A stretch of DNA of 64,000 bases from Anaerolineaceae bacterium (GCA_016841525.1 JAENYZ010000004.1:248001-312000); one strand, 5' to 3'; numbered from the stretch's first letter, positions 27,125 to 35,913 are shown. Numbers and translations: made by a program. Notes: generated by a model from the letters alone, not told the origin.

Positions 27125-27733
27125 TTAGAAAATACGCTCAAAAGTCATCATCACCCAATTGCCAGCATAAGCAAAGATCATCATTTTGAGGATTTTCCCA
27201 ATAACACAATAGATTAAGAATTTCCAGATGGGCATCTTCAATATTCCTGCGATGATCCCAGCTAGGTCAAACAAGGGATTGGGGATGAATGCAAGCACAA
27301 GAATGGTAATGTCACCATATTTTTCCATCCAGCGGACCACACGCTGATATCTTTCTGAGCCTTCAACCACTGCCTGACCACTAAAACCTGCCAAATAACC
27401 CGACAACTCTCCCAGGGCTGCACCCGCGCCCGCCGCAATCGAAACAAACAGTGGATTAAAAACCGCGCCCATGGCAGATGTAAACATCACGCCTGGCACC
27501 GGGACGAAGATGGTGGCGTTTGCAAGGATTGAGAACAAAAAGATACCCGGGTAACCGTAGCCTTTTAAAGCCTGGAGCTCATCGCGTTTGATCACCAAAA
27601 AGACTGTCAGCGCAATGACAGCCAACAACACGATCACCCTGATGATATTTAATGTCCGTTTAGACAGCTTCTTTTTCGGTAAAAGTGGAAGGGATAATTC
27701 CGATTCCTCGGGTATCTTATTATTGTGATTCAA
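27125..27733 (-). CDS. VTT-domain (DedA/SNARE-associated-like) membrane protein
   Basis: The 202-residue protein has four to five membrane segments with the VTT core: FVPVPGVMFTSAMGAVF, then GAGAALGELSGYLAGF, then a loop FIPNPLFDLAGIIAG and a final amphipathic pair. DedA/VTT proteins scramble or flip lipids, including the C55-phosphate carrier, and need the proton gradient. The start is TTG 27733 with GGGGAG 7 bases upstream; the gene overlaps udk by 14 bases, so it is translationally coupled to it. Confidence 0.87.
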   Translation of the reverse strand: MNHNNKIPEESELSLPLLPKKKLSKRTLNIIRVIVLLAVIALTVFLVIKRDELQALKGYGYPGIFLFSILANATIFVPVPGVMFTSAMGAVFNPLFVSIAAGAGAALGELSGYLAGFSGQAVVEGSERYQRVVRWMEKYGDITILVLAFIPNPLFDLAGIIAGILKMPIWKFLIYCVIGKILKMMIFAYAGNWVMMTFERIF

Positions 27734-28379
27734 CAGAAGGCTCCCCGTTTAACAGGGATTGCAACCTGGCGATGACCATATCCAGTGCCACAACATTCAT
27801 GCCCCCTTCTGGCACAATGATATCTGCATATCGTTTAGAGTTTTCCACAAATTCAAGATGCATCGGGCGCACCGTTTGCAGATACTGGCTGATCACCGAC
27901 TGCACAGATCGCCCGCGCTCGGTCACATCTCTTGTCAGCCGGCGAATAAAGCGGATATCTGCATCAGTGTCCACATAGATCTTCATATCAAAGAGATTAC
28001 GCAGCGCTTTCTCAACAAATATCAGTATGCCCTCAACCAGGATAACCGGTCTGGGATCAACCCTTTGTGTTTCTTCTTTGCGATTATGAATGGTGAAGTC
28101 ATATAAAGGCATCTCAATTGCCTGTCCGCGCTTGAGCAATTCAATATGCTCGATCAACAATTCGGATTCGAGTGAATCAGGGTGGTCATAATTGACCTTT
28201 GCCCGTTCCTCAAGGGGGAGGTGCTTTTGGTCACGATAATAAGCATCATGTGGTAAATAGGCGATTTTGTCACGCCCAATCCTGTTCAGAATTAAGTCTG
28301 AAAGGGTGGTCTTCCCGGATCCCGTGCCACCAGAAATTCCAACAACCATAACTTTTTGTTTTTGCGATTGCGTATTCAT
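27720..28379 (-). CDS. udk: Uridine kinase
   Basis: It phosphorylates uridine and cytidine with ATP or GTP in pyrimidine salvage. The 219-residue product has the P-loop GISGGTGSGKTT (residues 14-25), then PHDAYYRD, the YDHPDSLE nucleoside-contact segment, IVPEGGMN and a C-terminal helical lid. The ATG at 28379 is preceded by TATAAT ending 6 bases upstream with no ribosome-binding site, so the transcript is probably leaderless. Its promoter is back to back with that of folD. Confidence 0.95.
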   Translation of the reverse strand: MNTQSQKQKVMVVGISGGTGSGKTTLSDLILNRIGRDKIAYLPHDAYYRDQKHLPLEERAKVNYDHPDSLESELLIEHIELLKRGQAIEMPLYDFTIHNRKEETQRVDPRPVILVEGILIFVEKALRNLFDMKIYVDTDADIRFIRRLTRDVTERGRSVQSVISQYLQTVRPMHLEFVENSKRYADIIVPEGGMNVVALDMVIARLQSLLNGEPSVESQ

Positions 28380-28385
28380 ACCAGA

Positions 28386-28411
28386 ATTATAACGCTGGTT
28401 TCAGGTATAAT
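28386..28411. promoter_or_regulatory. Divergent -10 elements for udk and folD
   Basis: A minus-strand TATAAT at 28386-28391 serves udk (start 28379) and a plus-strand TATAAT at 28406-28411 serves folD (start 28442). The 61-base gap has room for only one polymerase, so the two promoters probably compete. No good -35 was seen for either. Confidence 0.55.
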
Positions 28412-28441
28412 CCATAAAAATAATCATATTTTGGAGGTTAA

Positions 28442-29326
28442 ATGGGTGCAGAAATTATTGATGGGAAAGCCATCGCCGAATCAATAAGAGAAGAGGTCAA
28501 ACAACAGGTGAGCGAGCGAGCATCCCAGGGACTGTCCGTTCCCGGTTTAGCGACGGTCATTGTTGGTGACAACCCTGCATCCAGAGTTTATGTGCGTATG
28601 AAGCACAAAGCTTGCCAGGAAGCGGGAATTCTCTCCGTTGGACACGAACTGCCAGCGGATGCCTCGCAAGATGAGGTTGAATCCCTGGTAAAGAAATTGA
28701 ATGAGGATCCGAAAATCCACGGCATCCTGGTTCAATTACCCTTGCCCACTGGTTTAGATGAAGAAAGCGTGCTGAACACCATCAAACTTCAAAAAGACGT
28801 GGATGGTTTTCACCCGATCAATATTGGTCGCCTGGCACAAAAAGGTCGCGAGCCCTTGTTCATCCCTGCTACCCCTTCAGGTGTCATGTACTTATTAGAA
28901 AACAGCGGTGCACCCCTTGACGGGGCAAATGCGGTCGTGTTAGGGCGTTCCAACATCGTTGGCATGCCCGTCAGTTTGCTCCTGGTGCGCGCCAATGCCA
29001 CCGTGACCATCTGTCATTCGCATACAAAAGACATCCCTGCGATCACCCGTGAAGCGGATATCTTAGTAGCTGCTGTTGGTGCTGCAGAATACGTGCGCGG
29101 TGACTGGATCAAACCCGGCGCAACTGTGATCGATGTCGGCGTCAACCGGGTGGATGACCCCACGCGAAAAAGCGGTTATAGATTGGTCGGTGATGTTGCT
29201 TATGATGAAGCTAAAGAGGTCGCCGGTGCTATCACACCCGTGCCGGGCGGCGTCGGACCAATGACAATCGCCATGCTTCTTCGAAACACATTACGTGCTG
29301 CCCGCCTGGCAGATGAAAAAGCGTAA
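28442..29326 (+). CDS. folD: Methylenetetrahydrofolate dehydrogenase/cyclohydrolase FolD
   Basis: This bifunctional enzyme converts 5,10-methylene-THF to 10-formyl-THF using NADP. The 294-residue product has ASRVYVRMKHKACQEAGI with the catalytic Lys/Tyr pair, the GILVQLPLP signature, the DVDGFHPINIG motif, the GRSNIVGMP dinucleotide loop and PVPGGVGPMT near the end. GGAGG is well placed before the ATG. The gene stands alone on the plus strand between udk and the convergent dtd. Confidence 0.97.
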   Translation: MGAEIIDGKAIAESIREEVKQQVSERASQGLSVPGLATVIVGDNPASRVYVRMKHKACQEAGILSVGHELPADASQDEVESLVKKLNEDPKIHGILVQLPLPTGLDEESVLNTIKLQKDVDGFHPINIGRLAQKGREPLFIPATPSGVMYLLENSGAPLDGANAVVLGRSNIVGMPVSLLLVRANATVTICHSHTKDIPAITREADILVAAVGAAEYVRGDWIKPGATVIDVGVNRVDDPTRKSGYRLVGDVAYDEAKEVAGAITPVPGGVGPMTIAMLLRNTLRAARLADEKA

Positions 29327-29395
29327 CGTCACGCTTCAATAAAACCCAAAAATCTGATTCCGTCACGAGATCAGCGGGGAATAAATGGCAAAAAT

Positions 29396-29833
29396 TTAAT
29401 ATTCCATTATCAGTGTCACTGGTCCATCATTAATCAGTGACACTTCCATATGCGCCCCAAAAACGCCCTTTTGTGTGGGTACGCCCTTATCCATGAGCAT
29501 GTTCGCAAAGGCTGTAACAAGCGGTTCTGCAAGTTCAGGCTTGGCAGCACCAATAAAAGACGGACGCCGCCCTTTGCTTGTATCTGCATAGAGTGTAAAC
29601 TGCGAGACCACAAGCGCCCTCCCCTCCACATCCAGAATAGAAAGATTCATCTTTTCATCCTGGTCTTCAAAGATTCGCAAAGTGGCAATCTTCTCAGCCA
29701 TTTGCTCTGCAATCGCCATATTGTCTTCAGGACCGATTCCCAAAAGAATAACCAGCCCCTTTTCAATTTCACTAACCAACTCACCGTCCACCCTAACAGC
29801 GCCCTGGCTCACGCGTTGAATAACTGCTCTCAT
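29396..29833 (-). CDS. dtd: D-aminoacyl-tRNA deacylase
   Basis: It hydrolyses D-amino acids mis-attached to tRNA, a translation proofreading step. The 145-residue product starts MRAVIQRV and has both catalytic signatures: [17 protein letters not shown] and, near the C-terminus, NDGPVTL (the Gly-Pro cross-subunit motif). The start is ATG 29833 with GGAGG 10 bases upstream; a longer upstream extension to 29911 is not homologous. It is convergent with folD and divergent from rnd. Confidence 0.96.
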   Translation of the reverse strand: MRAVIQRVSQGAVRVDGELVSEIEKGLVILLGIGPEDNMAIAEQMAEKIATLRIFEDQDEKMNLSILDVEGRALVVSQFTLYADTSKGRRPSFIGAAKPELAEPLVTAFANMLMDKGVPTQKGVFGAHMEVSLINDGPVTLIMEY

Positions 29834-29986
29834 AAAATTCAATCCTCCATCCTGAATTTGATTGAAATCATTCAACAAATTATAGCATCCACCACGAACC
29901 ACCAGAGTCAATTTTTATTACAATACTTCTCAATTTCTTCTCACAAGTCACGATTAACCCCGTCCAAATGCGCTATAATCTAGCAT

Positions 29987-31126
29987 ATGCTTGAAACACT
30001 AAAACAAACCAATTTGGTCTGGGTAGACCAACCGCAAGAATTACATAAGGTCATTGACGAGCTTCTATCAGAGGACATTATCGCTGTCGATACCGAATCG
30101 AACAGCCTTTATGCTTACCAGGAACAGGTGTGCCTGATCCAATTCTCCACACGAGAAAAAGACATCCTCGTGGATGCTTTAGCCCTACCCGACTTATCCT
30201 TATTAGGGCCTATCTTCCAATCGGATAAGATCATGAAGGTGTTTCATGCGGCAGAGTATGATCTGATCTGCCTTTTCCGTGATTATGGTTTTCAATTTAA
30301 TTTTCTATTTGACACCATGATCGCTGCACGGACCCTGGGTTACCAGAAGATCGGCCTGGGGTCCCTCCTCGAGAAATATTTTGATGTCCACATGGATAAA
30401 AAATACCAGCGAGCGAACTGGGGAAAAAGGCCATTAAAACCTGAAATGCTTGAATATGCGCGCCTTGACAGCCATTTCCTCATCCCACTGGCAGAAATAC
30501 TCCAAAAAGAACTGCGGGACAGCGGTCGTTGGTCCCTGGCGGTGGAAGATTTCGAGAGACTGACACATGATATTCATGACACAACGGAATCTGACGAGGA
30601 AGATTTCTGGAAGCTTCGTGGTGCGCGTGATCTTAACAGCTGGCAGGCTGCCATCCTCAAGTCGGTTTATCAATTCAGAGAAGCCCAGGCTGAAAAGCAA
30701 GACCGTCCATCGTTTAAAATTCTCAGTCATCAAGCACTGGTTGATATCGCGAGTCAGGCACCTGAAAGCCTGGAAGCGCTAAAAAAGCTGCCTTCACTCA
30801 ATTATCGTTTAGTCGATCGTTATGGGCGAGGTCTGATAAACGCTGTTCAGGAAGGCGAAAAGGCGCCGCCGGAAATTCCACCCCATAATAATCGCCCAAA
30901 AGAGGCAGTCCTTGATCGGATGGATGCCCTGCGTGAGTGGCGAAAGACGGCTGGTCGGGATATTGGTGTCCCTTCTGATGTGATACTGCCTAAAGATGTT
31001 CTCAATCGAATTGCCCGGGAAAATCCCAAAAATGTACAAAGCCTCCAAAAAGTCATGGAAGATGTACCTTATCGCTACCAACACTTCGCAGACGAGATCA
31101 TGAAAACACTGAAACAAGGAGAATAG
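29987..31126 (+). CDS. rnd: Ribonuclease D
   Basis: This 3'-5' exonuclease trims tRNA precursors. The 379-residue product has the DEDDy set: VDTES (Asp35, Glu37), FHAAEYDL, and YARLDSHFL with the Tyr-x3-Asp. An HRDC domain follows (about residues 210-290) and a second HRDC-like segment completes the normal length. TATAAT ends 7 bases before the ATG with no ribosome-binding site, so translation is probably leaderless. It is followed after 5 bases by a second RNase gene. Confidence 0.95.
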   Translation: MLETLKQTNLVWVDQPQELHKVIDELLSEDIIAVDTESNSLYAYQEQVCLIQFSTREKDILVDALALPDLSLLGPIFQSDKIMKVFHAAEYDLICLFRDYGFQFNFLFDTMIAARTLGYQKIGLGSLLEKYFDVHMDKKYQRANWGKRPLKPEMLEYARLDSHFLIPLAEILQKELRDSGRWSLAVEDFERLTHDIHDTTESDEEDFWKLRGARDLNSWQAAILKSVYQFREAQAEKQDRPSFKILSHQALVDIASQAPESLEALKKLPSLNYRLVDRYGRGLINAVQEGEKAPPEIPPHNNRPKEAVLDRMDALREWRKTAGRDIGVPSDVILPKDVLNRIARENPKNVQSLQKVMEDVPYRYQHFADEIMKTLKQGE

Positions 31127-31131
31127 CTCAC

Positions 31132-32535
31132 ATGAAACTCACCATTCATGGCGCTGCACAAACTGTCACAGGTTCTAAATATTTAATCGAAATAAATGGG
31201 CAGCGGTTATTGCTGGAATGCGGCATATTCCAGGGACGACGCGAGAAAACGTATGAATATAACTTAAATTTTGATTTTGACCCTGCAAGCATTAACGCCG
31301 TTATTCTGTCCCATGCGCATATTGATCACAGCGGCAACCTGCCAAACCTGGTTAAAAAAGGTTTCAAAGGTCACATTTACGCCACCGATGCCACACGTGA
31401 CCTGGCAGATATCTTACTCAAAGATTCCGGGCATATCCATGAGTACGATGTAAAGTATCTCAATAAAAAACGAGAAAAAAAAGGCTTGCCGCCTGTTGAG
31501 CCATTGTTCACAATTGTGGATGCCATGCGAACCGTCCCCCATTTCAGACAAATAGCTTTTGGACAGGAATTTCATCCGGTGAAAGGTGTGACAGCACAGT
31601 TCTTAGATGCCGGACATATCCTTGGGTCTGCTGCCGTCTTGCTCGATTTGGAAGAGAACGGGAAGAAAACCCGCTTCTGGTTTTCCGGCGACATCGGCCG
31701 CCCGGATAAGCCATTGCTTCGTGATCCAATTCTGCCTGGTGGTTATGATGTTGATGTCTTAATGATGGAATGCACCTACGGAGACCGCCCCCATGACAAT
31801 ATTAACGAAGCTTTTGAGGAGTTTGAACAGGTTGTCGGGCGCACCATCAAGCGCCGCGGCAAGGTCATTATCCCAGCATTTTCGGTAGGGCGTACACAAA
31901 CCCTGGTTTATTTGCTGAATGAATTGATGTCCTCCGGCAAATTACCAAAGGTGCCCGTATTTGTGGACAGCCCATTAGCTGTGGCAGCATCAGATATCTA
32001 TCGTCGTCATCCGGAATGTTATGACCAGGAAACCTGGGATTTTATTTCCCTATATAAACATCCCGCCCTGGATTTCGATGCTTTAACCTACACGCATTCG
32101 GTTGAAGAATCCAAAGCCTTAAATTATCGCGATGATCCCATGATCATCATCAGTGCATCAGGCATGGTTGAGGCTGGACGCATCCTGCACCATGTTAAGA
32201 ACAATATCCACGATGAACGCAACACCATTTTGATCGTATCCTGGATGGCACCGCACACCCTAGGGCGTCGTCTAGCTGATCGTGAGCGTGAGATACGCAT
32301 CTTTGGCGAGTCCTACTACCGTCGTGCCCAGATCGAAACCATCAATGGGCTCTCAGCACATGCCGGCCAGGGTTTATTGGTGGAATATGCCCTGTCTATT
32401 GCAGGCCAGGCGAAGAAGATCATTCTCGTGCATGGTGAAGAACAAGCCGCGGAAAAGCTTCAAGAAAAATTGGGCCGGTTTGACAATATGCCGCCCATCT
32501 ATTTCCCCAATCGGCTGGACACATTCGAGCTGTGA
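31132..32535 (+). CDS. Beta-CASP metallo-nuclease (RNA exonuclease, MBL fold)
   Basis: The 467-residue protein begins with an MBL domain containing SHAHIDHSGNLP, then a GHILGSAAVLLDLEE histidine motif, and SGDIGRPDKP; the beta-CASP domain follows with MECTYGDRPH, IIPAFSVGRTQ and, at the end, ISASGMVEAGRILHHVK and FGESYYRRAQIETINGLSAHA. This matches the CPSF73/Ysh1-like RNA-processing nucleases of bacteria. It is directly downstream of rnd and directly upstream of a tRNA gene, an arrangement consistent with stable-RNA processing, though the substrate is not known. Confidence 0.93.
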   Translation: MKLTIHGAAQTVTGSKYLIEINGQRLLLECGIFQGRREKTYEYNLNFDFDPASINAVILSHAHIDHSGNLPNLVKKGFKGHIYATDATRDLADILLKDSGHIHEYDVKYLNKKREKKGLPPVEPLFTIVDAMRTVPHFRQIAFGQEFHPVKGVTAQFLDAGHILGSAAVLLDLEENGKKTRFWFSGDIGRPDKPLLRDPILPGGYDVDVLMMECTYGDRPHDNINEAFEEFEQVVGRTIKRRGKVIIPAFSVGRTQTLVYLLNELMSSGKLPKVPVFVDSPLAVAASDIYRRHPECYDQETWDFISLYKHPALDFDALTYTHSVEESKALNYRDDPMIIISASGMVEAGRILHHVKNNIHDERNTILIVSWMAPHTLGRRLADREREIRIFGESYYRRAQIETINGLSAHAGQGLLVEYALSIAGQAKKIILVHGEEQAAEKLQEKLGRFDNMPPIYFPNRLDTFEL

Positions 32536-32542
32536 TCCTTGC

Positions 32543-32571
32543 TTAACTGCTGCATTACTATCGAGTATAAT
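32543..32571 (+). promoter_or_regulatory. Promoter of tRNA-Ser(CGA)
   Basis: TTAACT (32543-32548) and TATAAT (32566-32571) are separated by 17 bases. The predicted start point is about 32578, 7 bases before the mature tRNA 5' end. Confidence 0.7.
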
Positions 32572-32584
32572 GGTGCCTGCTTGT

Positions 32585-32672
32585 GGAGAGGTGCCGGAGT
32601 GGACGATCGGGGCGGTCTCGAAAACCGTTGTAGCCCTTGGGGCTACCGAGGGTTCGAATCCCTCCCTCTCCG
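32585..32672 (+). tRNA. tRNA-Ser(CGA)
   Basis: The 88-base gene has GGAGAGG (32585-32591) pairing with CCTCTCC (32665-32671), discriminator G, a TTCGAATC T-loop, a long type II variable arm and anticodon CGA at 32619-32621 in the loop CTCGAAA. It reads UCG. No CCA is encoded; the CTCTTTTTTT that follows serves as a terminator. RNase Z would be needed for 3' maturation. Confidence 0.96.
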
Positions 32673-32729
32673 CTCTTTTTTTGCCAATTTTAATTCCTCC
32701 GGGGTAAGTCTATAGAGGAGGATAATTCC

Positions 32730-33179
32730 ATGATATCCAAAATTCCAAGAAAATGACCTGCAATTATTACGATTATTGTCTTCATTAATATTATTGGGTG
32801 GATTGCAACTGAAGGCGTTTGGGTTTACTTTCATCTATCGGGACAAATACCCGAAATTAGCTCAACCAATACCTATTGGGAACAAGCATACATTGGCCTA
32901 GTTAATGGCTTTACTGCTGCTGATGCAATTTGGTCAAATTTAACATTATTAATCAGCATCATCGGATTGTGGAAAATAAAACCCTGGGGGTGGACTGCTG
33001 CCATGATGGCAAACACCATCTGGTTATACTCAATGACCTTCACCCTTGTAAGAGATCTTTATACACAGCTCACTGCTGGAACAATTTTCTTCTTGTCCTT
33101 TGCAGGATTTGCAATTTTTTCAACCATTTATCTTTGGATTAAGAGGGATTGGTTCTGGAAGGAATCTGATACAGAATAG
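32730..33179 (+). pseudogene. Small multi-helix membrane protein interrupted by an in-frame TGA
   Basis: The frame opens at ATG 32730 with a strong GAGGAGG ribosome-binding site and reads MISKIPRK, then TGA at 32754-32756, and then continues without a stop for about 140 codons to TAG at 33179. The continuation is plainly membrane-protein-like: roughly four helices starting ITIIVFINIIGWIATEG and ending with a short acidic tail. There is no in-frame ATG between the TGA and the second half of the protein. TGA in place of TGG (Trp) would restore a 149-residue protein. This is best read as a recent nonsense mutation or sequencing error; the ribosome-binding site and coherent helices argue that the gene was functional. 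The family was not recognised. Confidence 0.65.
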
Positions 33180-33248
33180 ATATAAATCCCGACTTCTTGT
33201 CTTGCTTATCCCCTAAGGCTACCTATTTTAATTTAACAGCCAAATCCA

Positions 33249-34160
33249 CTAATTATTCTGCTGATGCTTCAATAGGCTGGCAATCACCTTTAATCCACCC
33301 TTTAGAACCTTGAAAAGAACAGGCGTATCACCTATGATGTCCCCATCAGCCTGGTATTTCACATTGGGGTCCACATCAATTTTCACAGAATCTTTAATTG
33401 CCCAATAGCGAATATTGGGGTCTATTTTCGTCTTTCTAAAAATTCTATAAAACAAACTCAATAACATATCCCCCAAGCCCTTTGATTGAAGCACAAACAA
33501 ATCGAGTAAGCCGTCATCAATGGAAACATCCAAGCCCAGGTGTGAATCAATGACACCAAGCTGGTCAGAGTTGAACAGCAATATTTCATAGGCGTGCAAT
33601 CTTTCAGTTTTCCCATCAATTTCAAGGCTGACCATTATTGGTTCAAGTTTGGCGGATTCTTGAATGGCATTGGATAAATAAGCTAACCACCCTATCTTAT
33701 ATTTTTCTTCTCGATCGATGGCTGCAATGGATTCCGATGAAAGCCCAAGGCTGCAATAAAGCAAATAAAATCGGCCTTCTGACTCTATTACGTCAATGGA
33801 CCGCAGCCGGTGATCTCCTAAAATAATTTCGAGTGCATCTTTGATATTCGCCGGCATTCCCATCTCTTTGGCAAAGGCATTTACTGTGCCACCTGGCAGA
33901 ACCCCTAATGGCACTTCTGAACCTGCTAATCCATCTACCACGCCTGAAACAGTGCCGTCACCGCCGCAAGCCACGACCAAATCATAATCTTCTTCCAGCG
34001 CATTTGAGACAACGGCTTTAAGGTCTTCTTCCCCGGTTGTTTCATACAAATCAAAATCCCACAAACCTTGTTCGTGGGAGCGATTAAACAAGGCACGAAT
34101 TTCATCTGGATTACTTTGACCTGCAATAGGATTTAAAACCACATATGCTTTTACTGACAT
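33249..34160 (-). CDS. Diacylglycerol kinase-like lipid kinase
   Basis: The 303-residue protein has the DAGK catalytic fold: VLNPIAGQSNP at the N-terminus, ACGGDGTVSGVVDGL (the nucleotide loop), then GVLPGGTVNAFAKEMGMP, then SLGLSSE. The family (DgkB/YegS) phosphorylates diacylglycerol or related lipids using ATP at the inner membrane face. Conserved acidic residues of the C-terminal half are present (DGLLDLFVL). It is alone on the minus strand, downstream of the sigma cluster with a 111-base gap. The exact lipid substrate is not known. Confidence 0.92.
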   Translation of the reverse strand: MSVKAYVVLNPIAGQSNPDEIRALFNRSHEQGLWDFDLYETTGEEDLKAVVSNALEEDYDLVVACGGDGTVSGVVDGLAGSEVPLGVLPGGTVNAFAKEMGMPANIKDALEIILGDHRLRSIDVIESEGRFYLLYCSLGLSSESIAAIDREEKYKIGWLAYLSNAIQESAKLEPIMVSLEIDGKTERLHAYEILLFNSDQLGVIDSHLGLDVSIDDGLLDLFVLQSKGLGDMLLSLFYRIFRKTKIDPNIRYWAIKDSVKIDVDPNVKYQADGDIIGDTPVLFKVLKGGLKVIASLLKHQQNN

Positions 34161-34271
34161 GGGACTTTAATATTTCATCCTCTCGGTACAATTAATTAAA
34201 CAAGGATACCAACTTGTTGGAATGTTAATTATTCAGAAAAAGGATTTAAAAGATCAGGATTAATTACAAAC

Positions 34272-34541
34272 TCAGGGCGTACCGTTCAATTCTGCTTTAT
34301 CATACAGCCCATCAATATCCTCCTGATGAGCCTCATCTTCCCCATAAGAAATGCCCGCACATATCAGGCAGGCAAAGATACGATCCACATATTCAAGGTC
34401 CTGTTCCGGAAATGGCACATGATGTAAAATGTCTTCATAAGTAACAAAGGATTTCTCTCGACCTAATTTAAACAAATTGGCAATCGGAGATGTCTCATTC
34501 CCCTCATTTATTTCGTTATCAATCATTGATTGTGAGACCAT
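34272..34541 (-). CDS. Free-standing sigma-70 region 1.1-like protein
   Basis: This is an 89-residue acidic protein encoded immediately downstream of rpoD. Residues 17-69 align without gaps to the N-terminal region 1.1 of the neighbouring sigma factor with 25 of 53 identities by hand count (shared core: TS-IA-L--GR-KSF-T--DIL--P and F--LI-A-I-Y-ED). None of the later sigma regions (1.2 to 4) is present. Region 1.1 in sigma-70 is an acidic module that occupies the RNA-polymerase main channel before promoter binding. A separate copy could compete for that site or for other polymerase contacts. The start is ATG 34541; an internal ATG five codons later is possible. Confidence 0.8.
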   Translation of the reverse strand: MVSQSMIDNEINEGNETSPIANLFKLGREKSFVTYEDILHHVPFPEQDLEYVDRIFACLICAGISYGEDEAHQEDIDGLYDKAELNGTP

Positions 34542-34683
34542 TTCTACAGCCTGTTCTAAGAATAATCTTCGGACCTTTCTAACCGGTTTAAGTTAAGCAT
34601 ATTATTATTTTCGAAAATTTGCAAGGGAAACTTATTAGAAAATTAGGACTGATCAGAAGCAAGAAATATTTAAGTTCAAATGT

Positions 34684-35913
34684 TTACTTGGATAAATAAT
34701 CTCGCAGTCGACGCTTAATCGAGGGATGGCGCAATCGTGACAAAGCCTGTGCCTGGATTTGACGGACCCGTTCTCGGGTTACACCCATCTTGCGCCCCAC
34801 TTCTTCAAGTGTATAAGCCTGACCGTCCAATAAACCAAAGCGCAGCTGTAAGATTCGAACTTCTCTTGAAGGCAGTGAATCAAGCACCGAAAGCAGACTT
34901 TCTTTGAGCAAATGACTGGTTGCCATATCATCCGGTAACGGGATTTCTTGATCCTCAATGAAATCACCCAGGGTTGAATCCCCCTCGTCATCCGTTGGTA
35001 GCTCAAGGGATAAAGGACGCCTGGCGACTTCCATCATATGCTCCACCTTTTCAGGAGAAACCTCTAATGCCTCAGCCAGTTCCTCAATTTTTGGTTTACG
35101 GTCTAAATGTTGGGTCAGTTCATGCTGAACGCGTAATAACTTATTTATCTGATCCCCCATGTGCACGGGAACACGGATCGTCCGGCCCTGGTCTGCCACT
35201 GCCCGCGAGATTGCCTGCCGAATCCACCAGGTGGCGTAAGTGCTGAATTTGTGACCGCGACGGTACTCAAACTTTTTTGTTGCCCGCATCAAGCCTATAT
35301 TGCCCTCCTGGATCAAATCAAGGAAAGGAACCCCCCGGTTCATATATTTTTTGGCGATGCTGATCACAAGCCGAGAATTGGCAGTAATCAGATGTTCTCG
35401 AGCTTTCCATCCATCTTCAACAAGGCGCCGCAGTTCAACCCGCCTACGATCGGAAACATAGCCGCGCGCCAACTCAGCCCGGGCTAAACGGCCACTTTCA
35501 ATTCTCTGGGCAAGGGCAACTTCCTCATCTGCCGTCAACAAAGGCACCCGGCTGACCTCTTTGAAGTATAGGCCAATGGTATCATTAGTTTCTATAGCCG
35601 AAAGGTCATCTGTTGAGGTGTGCTGCATTTTCTGCGTCTTTTCCTCCCTTGCTTTTTCCTCCTCCTTTTTAAGCTCCTCATCAGAAGGTTGGTCAAGGAG
35701 TTCAGCATCTTCAACATAAGGGATGCATGCGCTGATTAAAGCGCTGAACACCATCTCCAGTTTTTGTACGTCCTCTTCTGCTTCCGGGAAAATCTGGAGG
35801 ATATCACTTGTTGTGATAAAGGATTTATTTCTGCCAATTTGGATCAAACGAGCAATGGAGGAAGTGTCCTGCCCGCCGTTTGATTTTGCACTCGTCGTAG
35901 ACTTTATGCCCAT
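34684..35913 (-). CDS. rpoD: Primary RNA polymerase sigma factor (sigma-70/SigA)
   Basis: At 409 residues this is a full primary sigma factor. Region 1.1 is at about 17-72, followed by an acidic Lys/Glu linker (75-100), then region 1.2 (DTIGLYFKEVSRVPLLTADE), region 2 with ANSRLVISIAKKYMNRG, FLDLIQEGNIGLMRA and FSTYATWWIRQAI (-10 recognition), region 3 (IRVPVHMGDQINKLLRVQ), and region 4 with REVRILQLRFGLLDG and VGRKMGVTRERVRQIQAQAL (-35 recognition helix). It recognises the TTGACA/TATAAT promoters seen in this window. It lies next to two tRNA-Ser genes and a solitary region 1.1 paralogue. Confidence 0.97.
   Translation of the reverse strand: MGIKSTTSAKSNGGQDTSSIARLIQIGRNKSFITTSDILQIFPEAEEDVQKLEMVFSALISACIPYVEDAELLDQPSDEELKKEEEKAREEKTQKMQHTSTDDLSAIETNDTIGLYFKEVSRVPLLTADEEVALAQRIESGRLARAELARGYVSDRRRVELRRLVEDGWKAREHLITANSRLVISIAKKYMNRGVPFLDLIQEGNIGLMRATKKFEYRRGHKFSTYATWWIRQAISRAVADQGRTIRVPVHMGDQINKLLRVQHELTQHLDRKPKIEELAEALEVSPEKVEHMMEVARRPLSLELPTDDEGDSTLGDFIEDQEIPLPDDMATSHLLKESLLSVLDSLPSREVRILQLRFGLLDGQAYTLEEVGRKMGVTRERVRQIQAQALSRLRHPSIKRRLRDYLSK

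Noticed and set aside
32282-32834. ORFs overlapping the beta-CASP gene and tRNA-Ser(CGA)
   Set aside because: They are out-of-frame shadows of the nuclease gene and of the tRNA.
32730-33179. Selenocysteine at the TGA of the membrane-protein gene
   Set aside because: The surrounding residues are not a redox motif and no SECIS-like hairpin was recognised downstream; a Trp-to-stop change explains it more simply.
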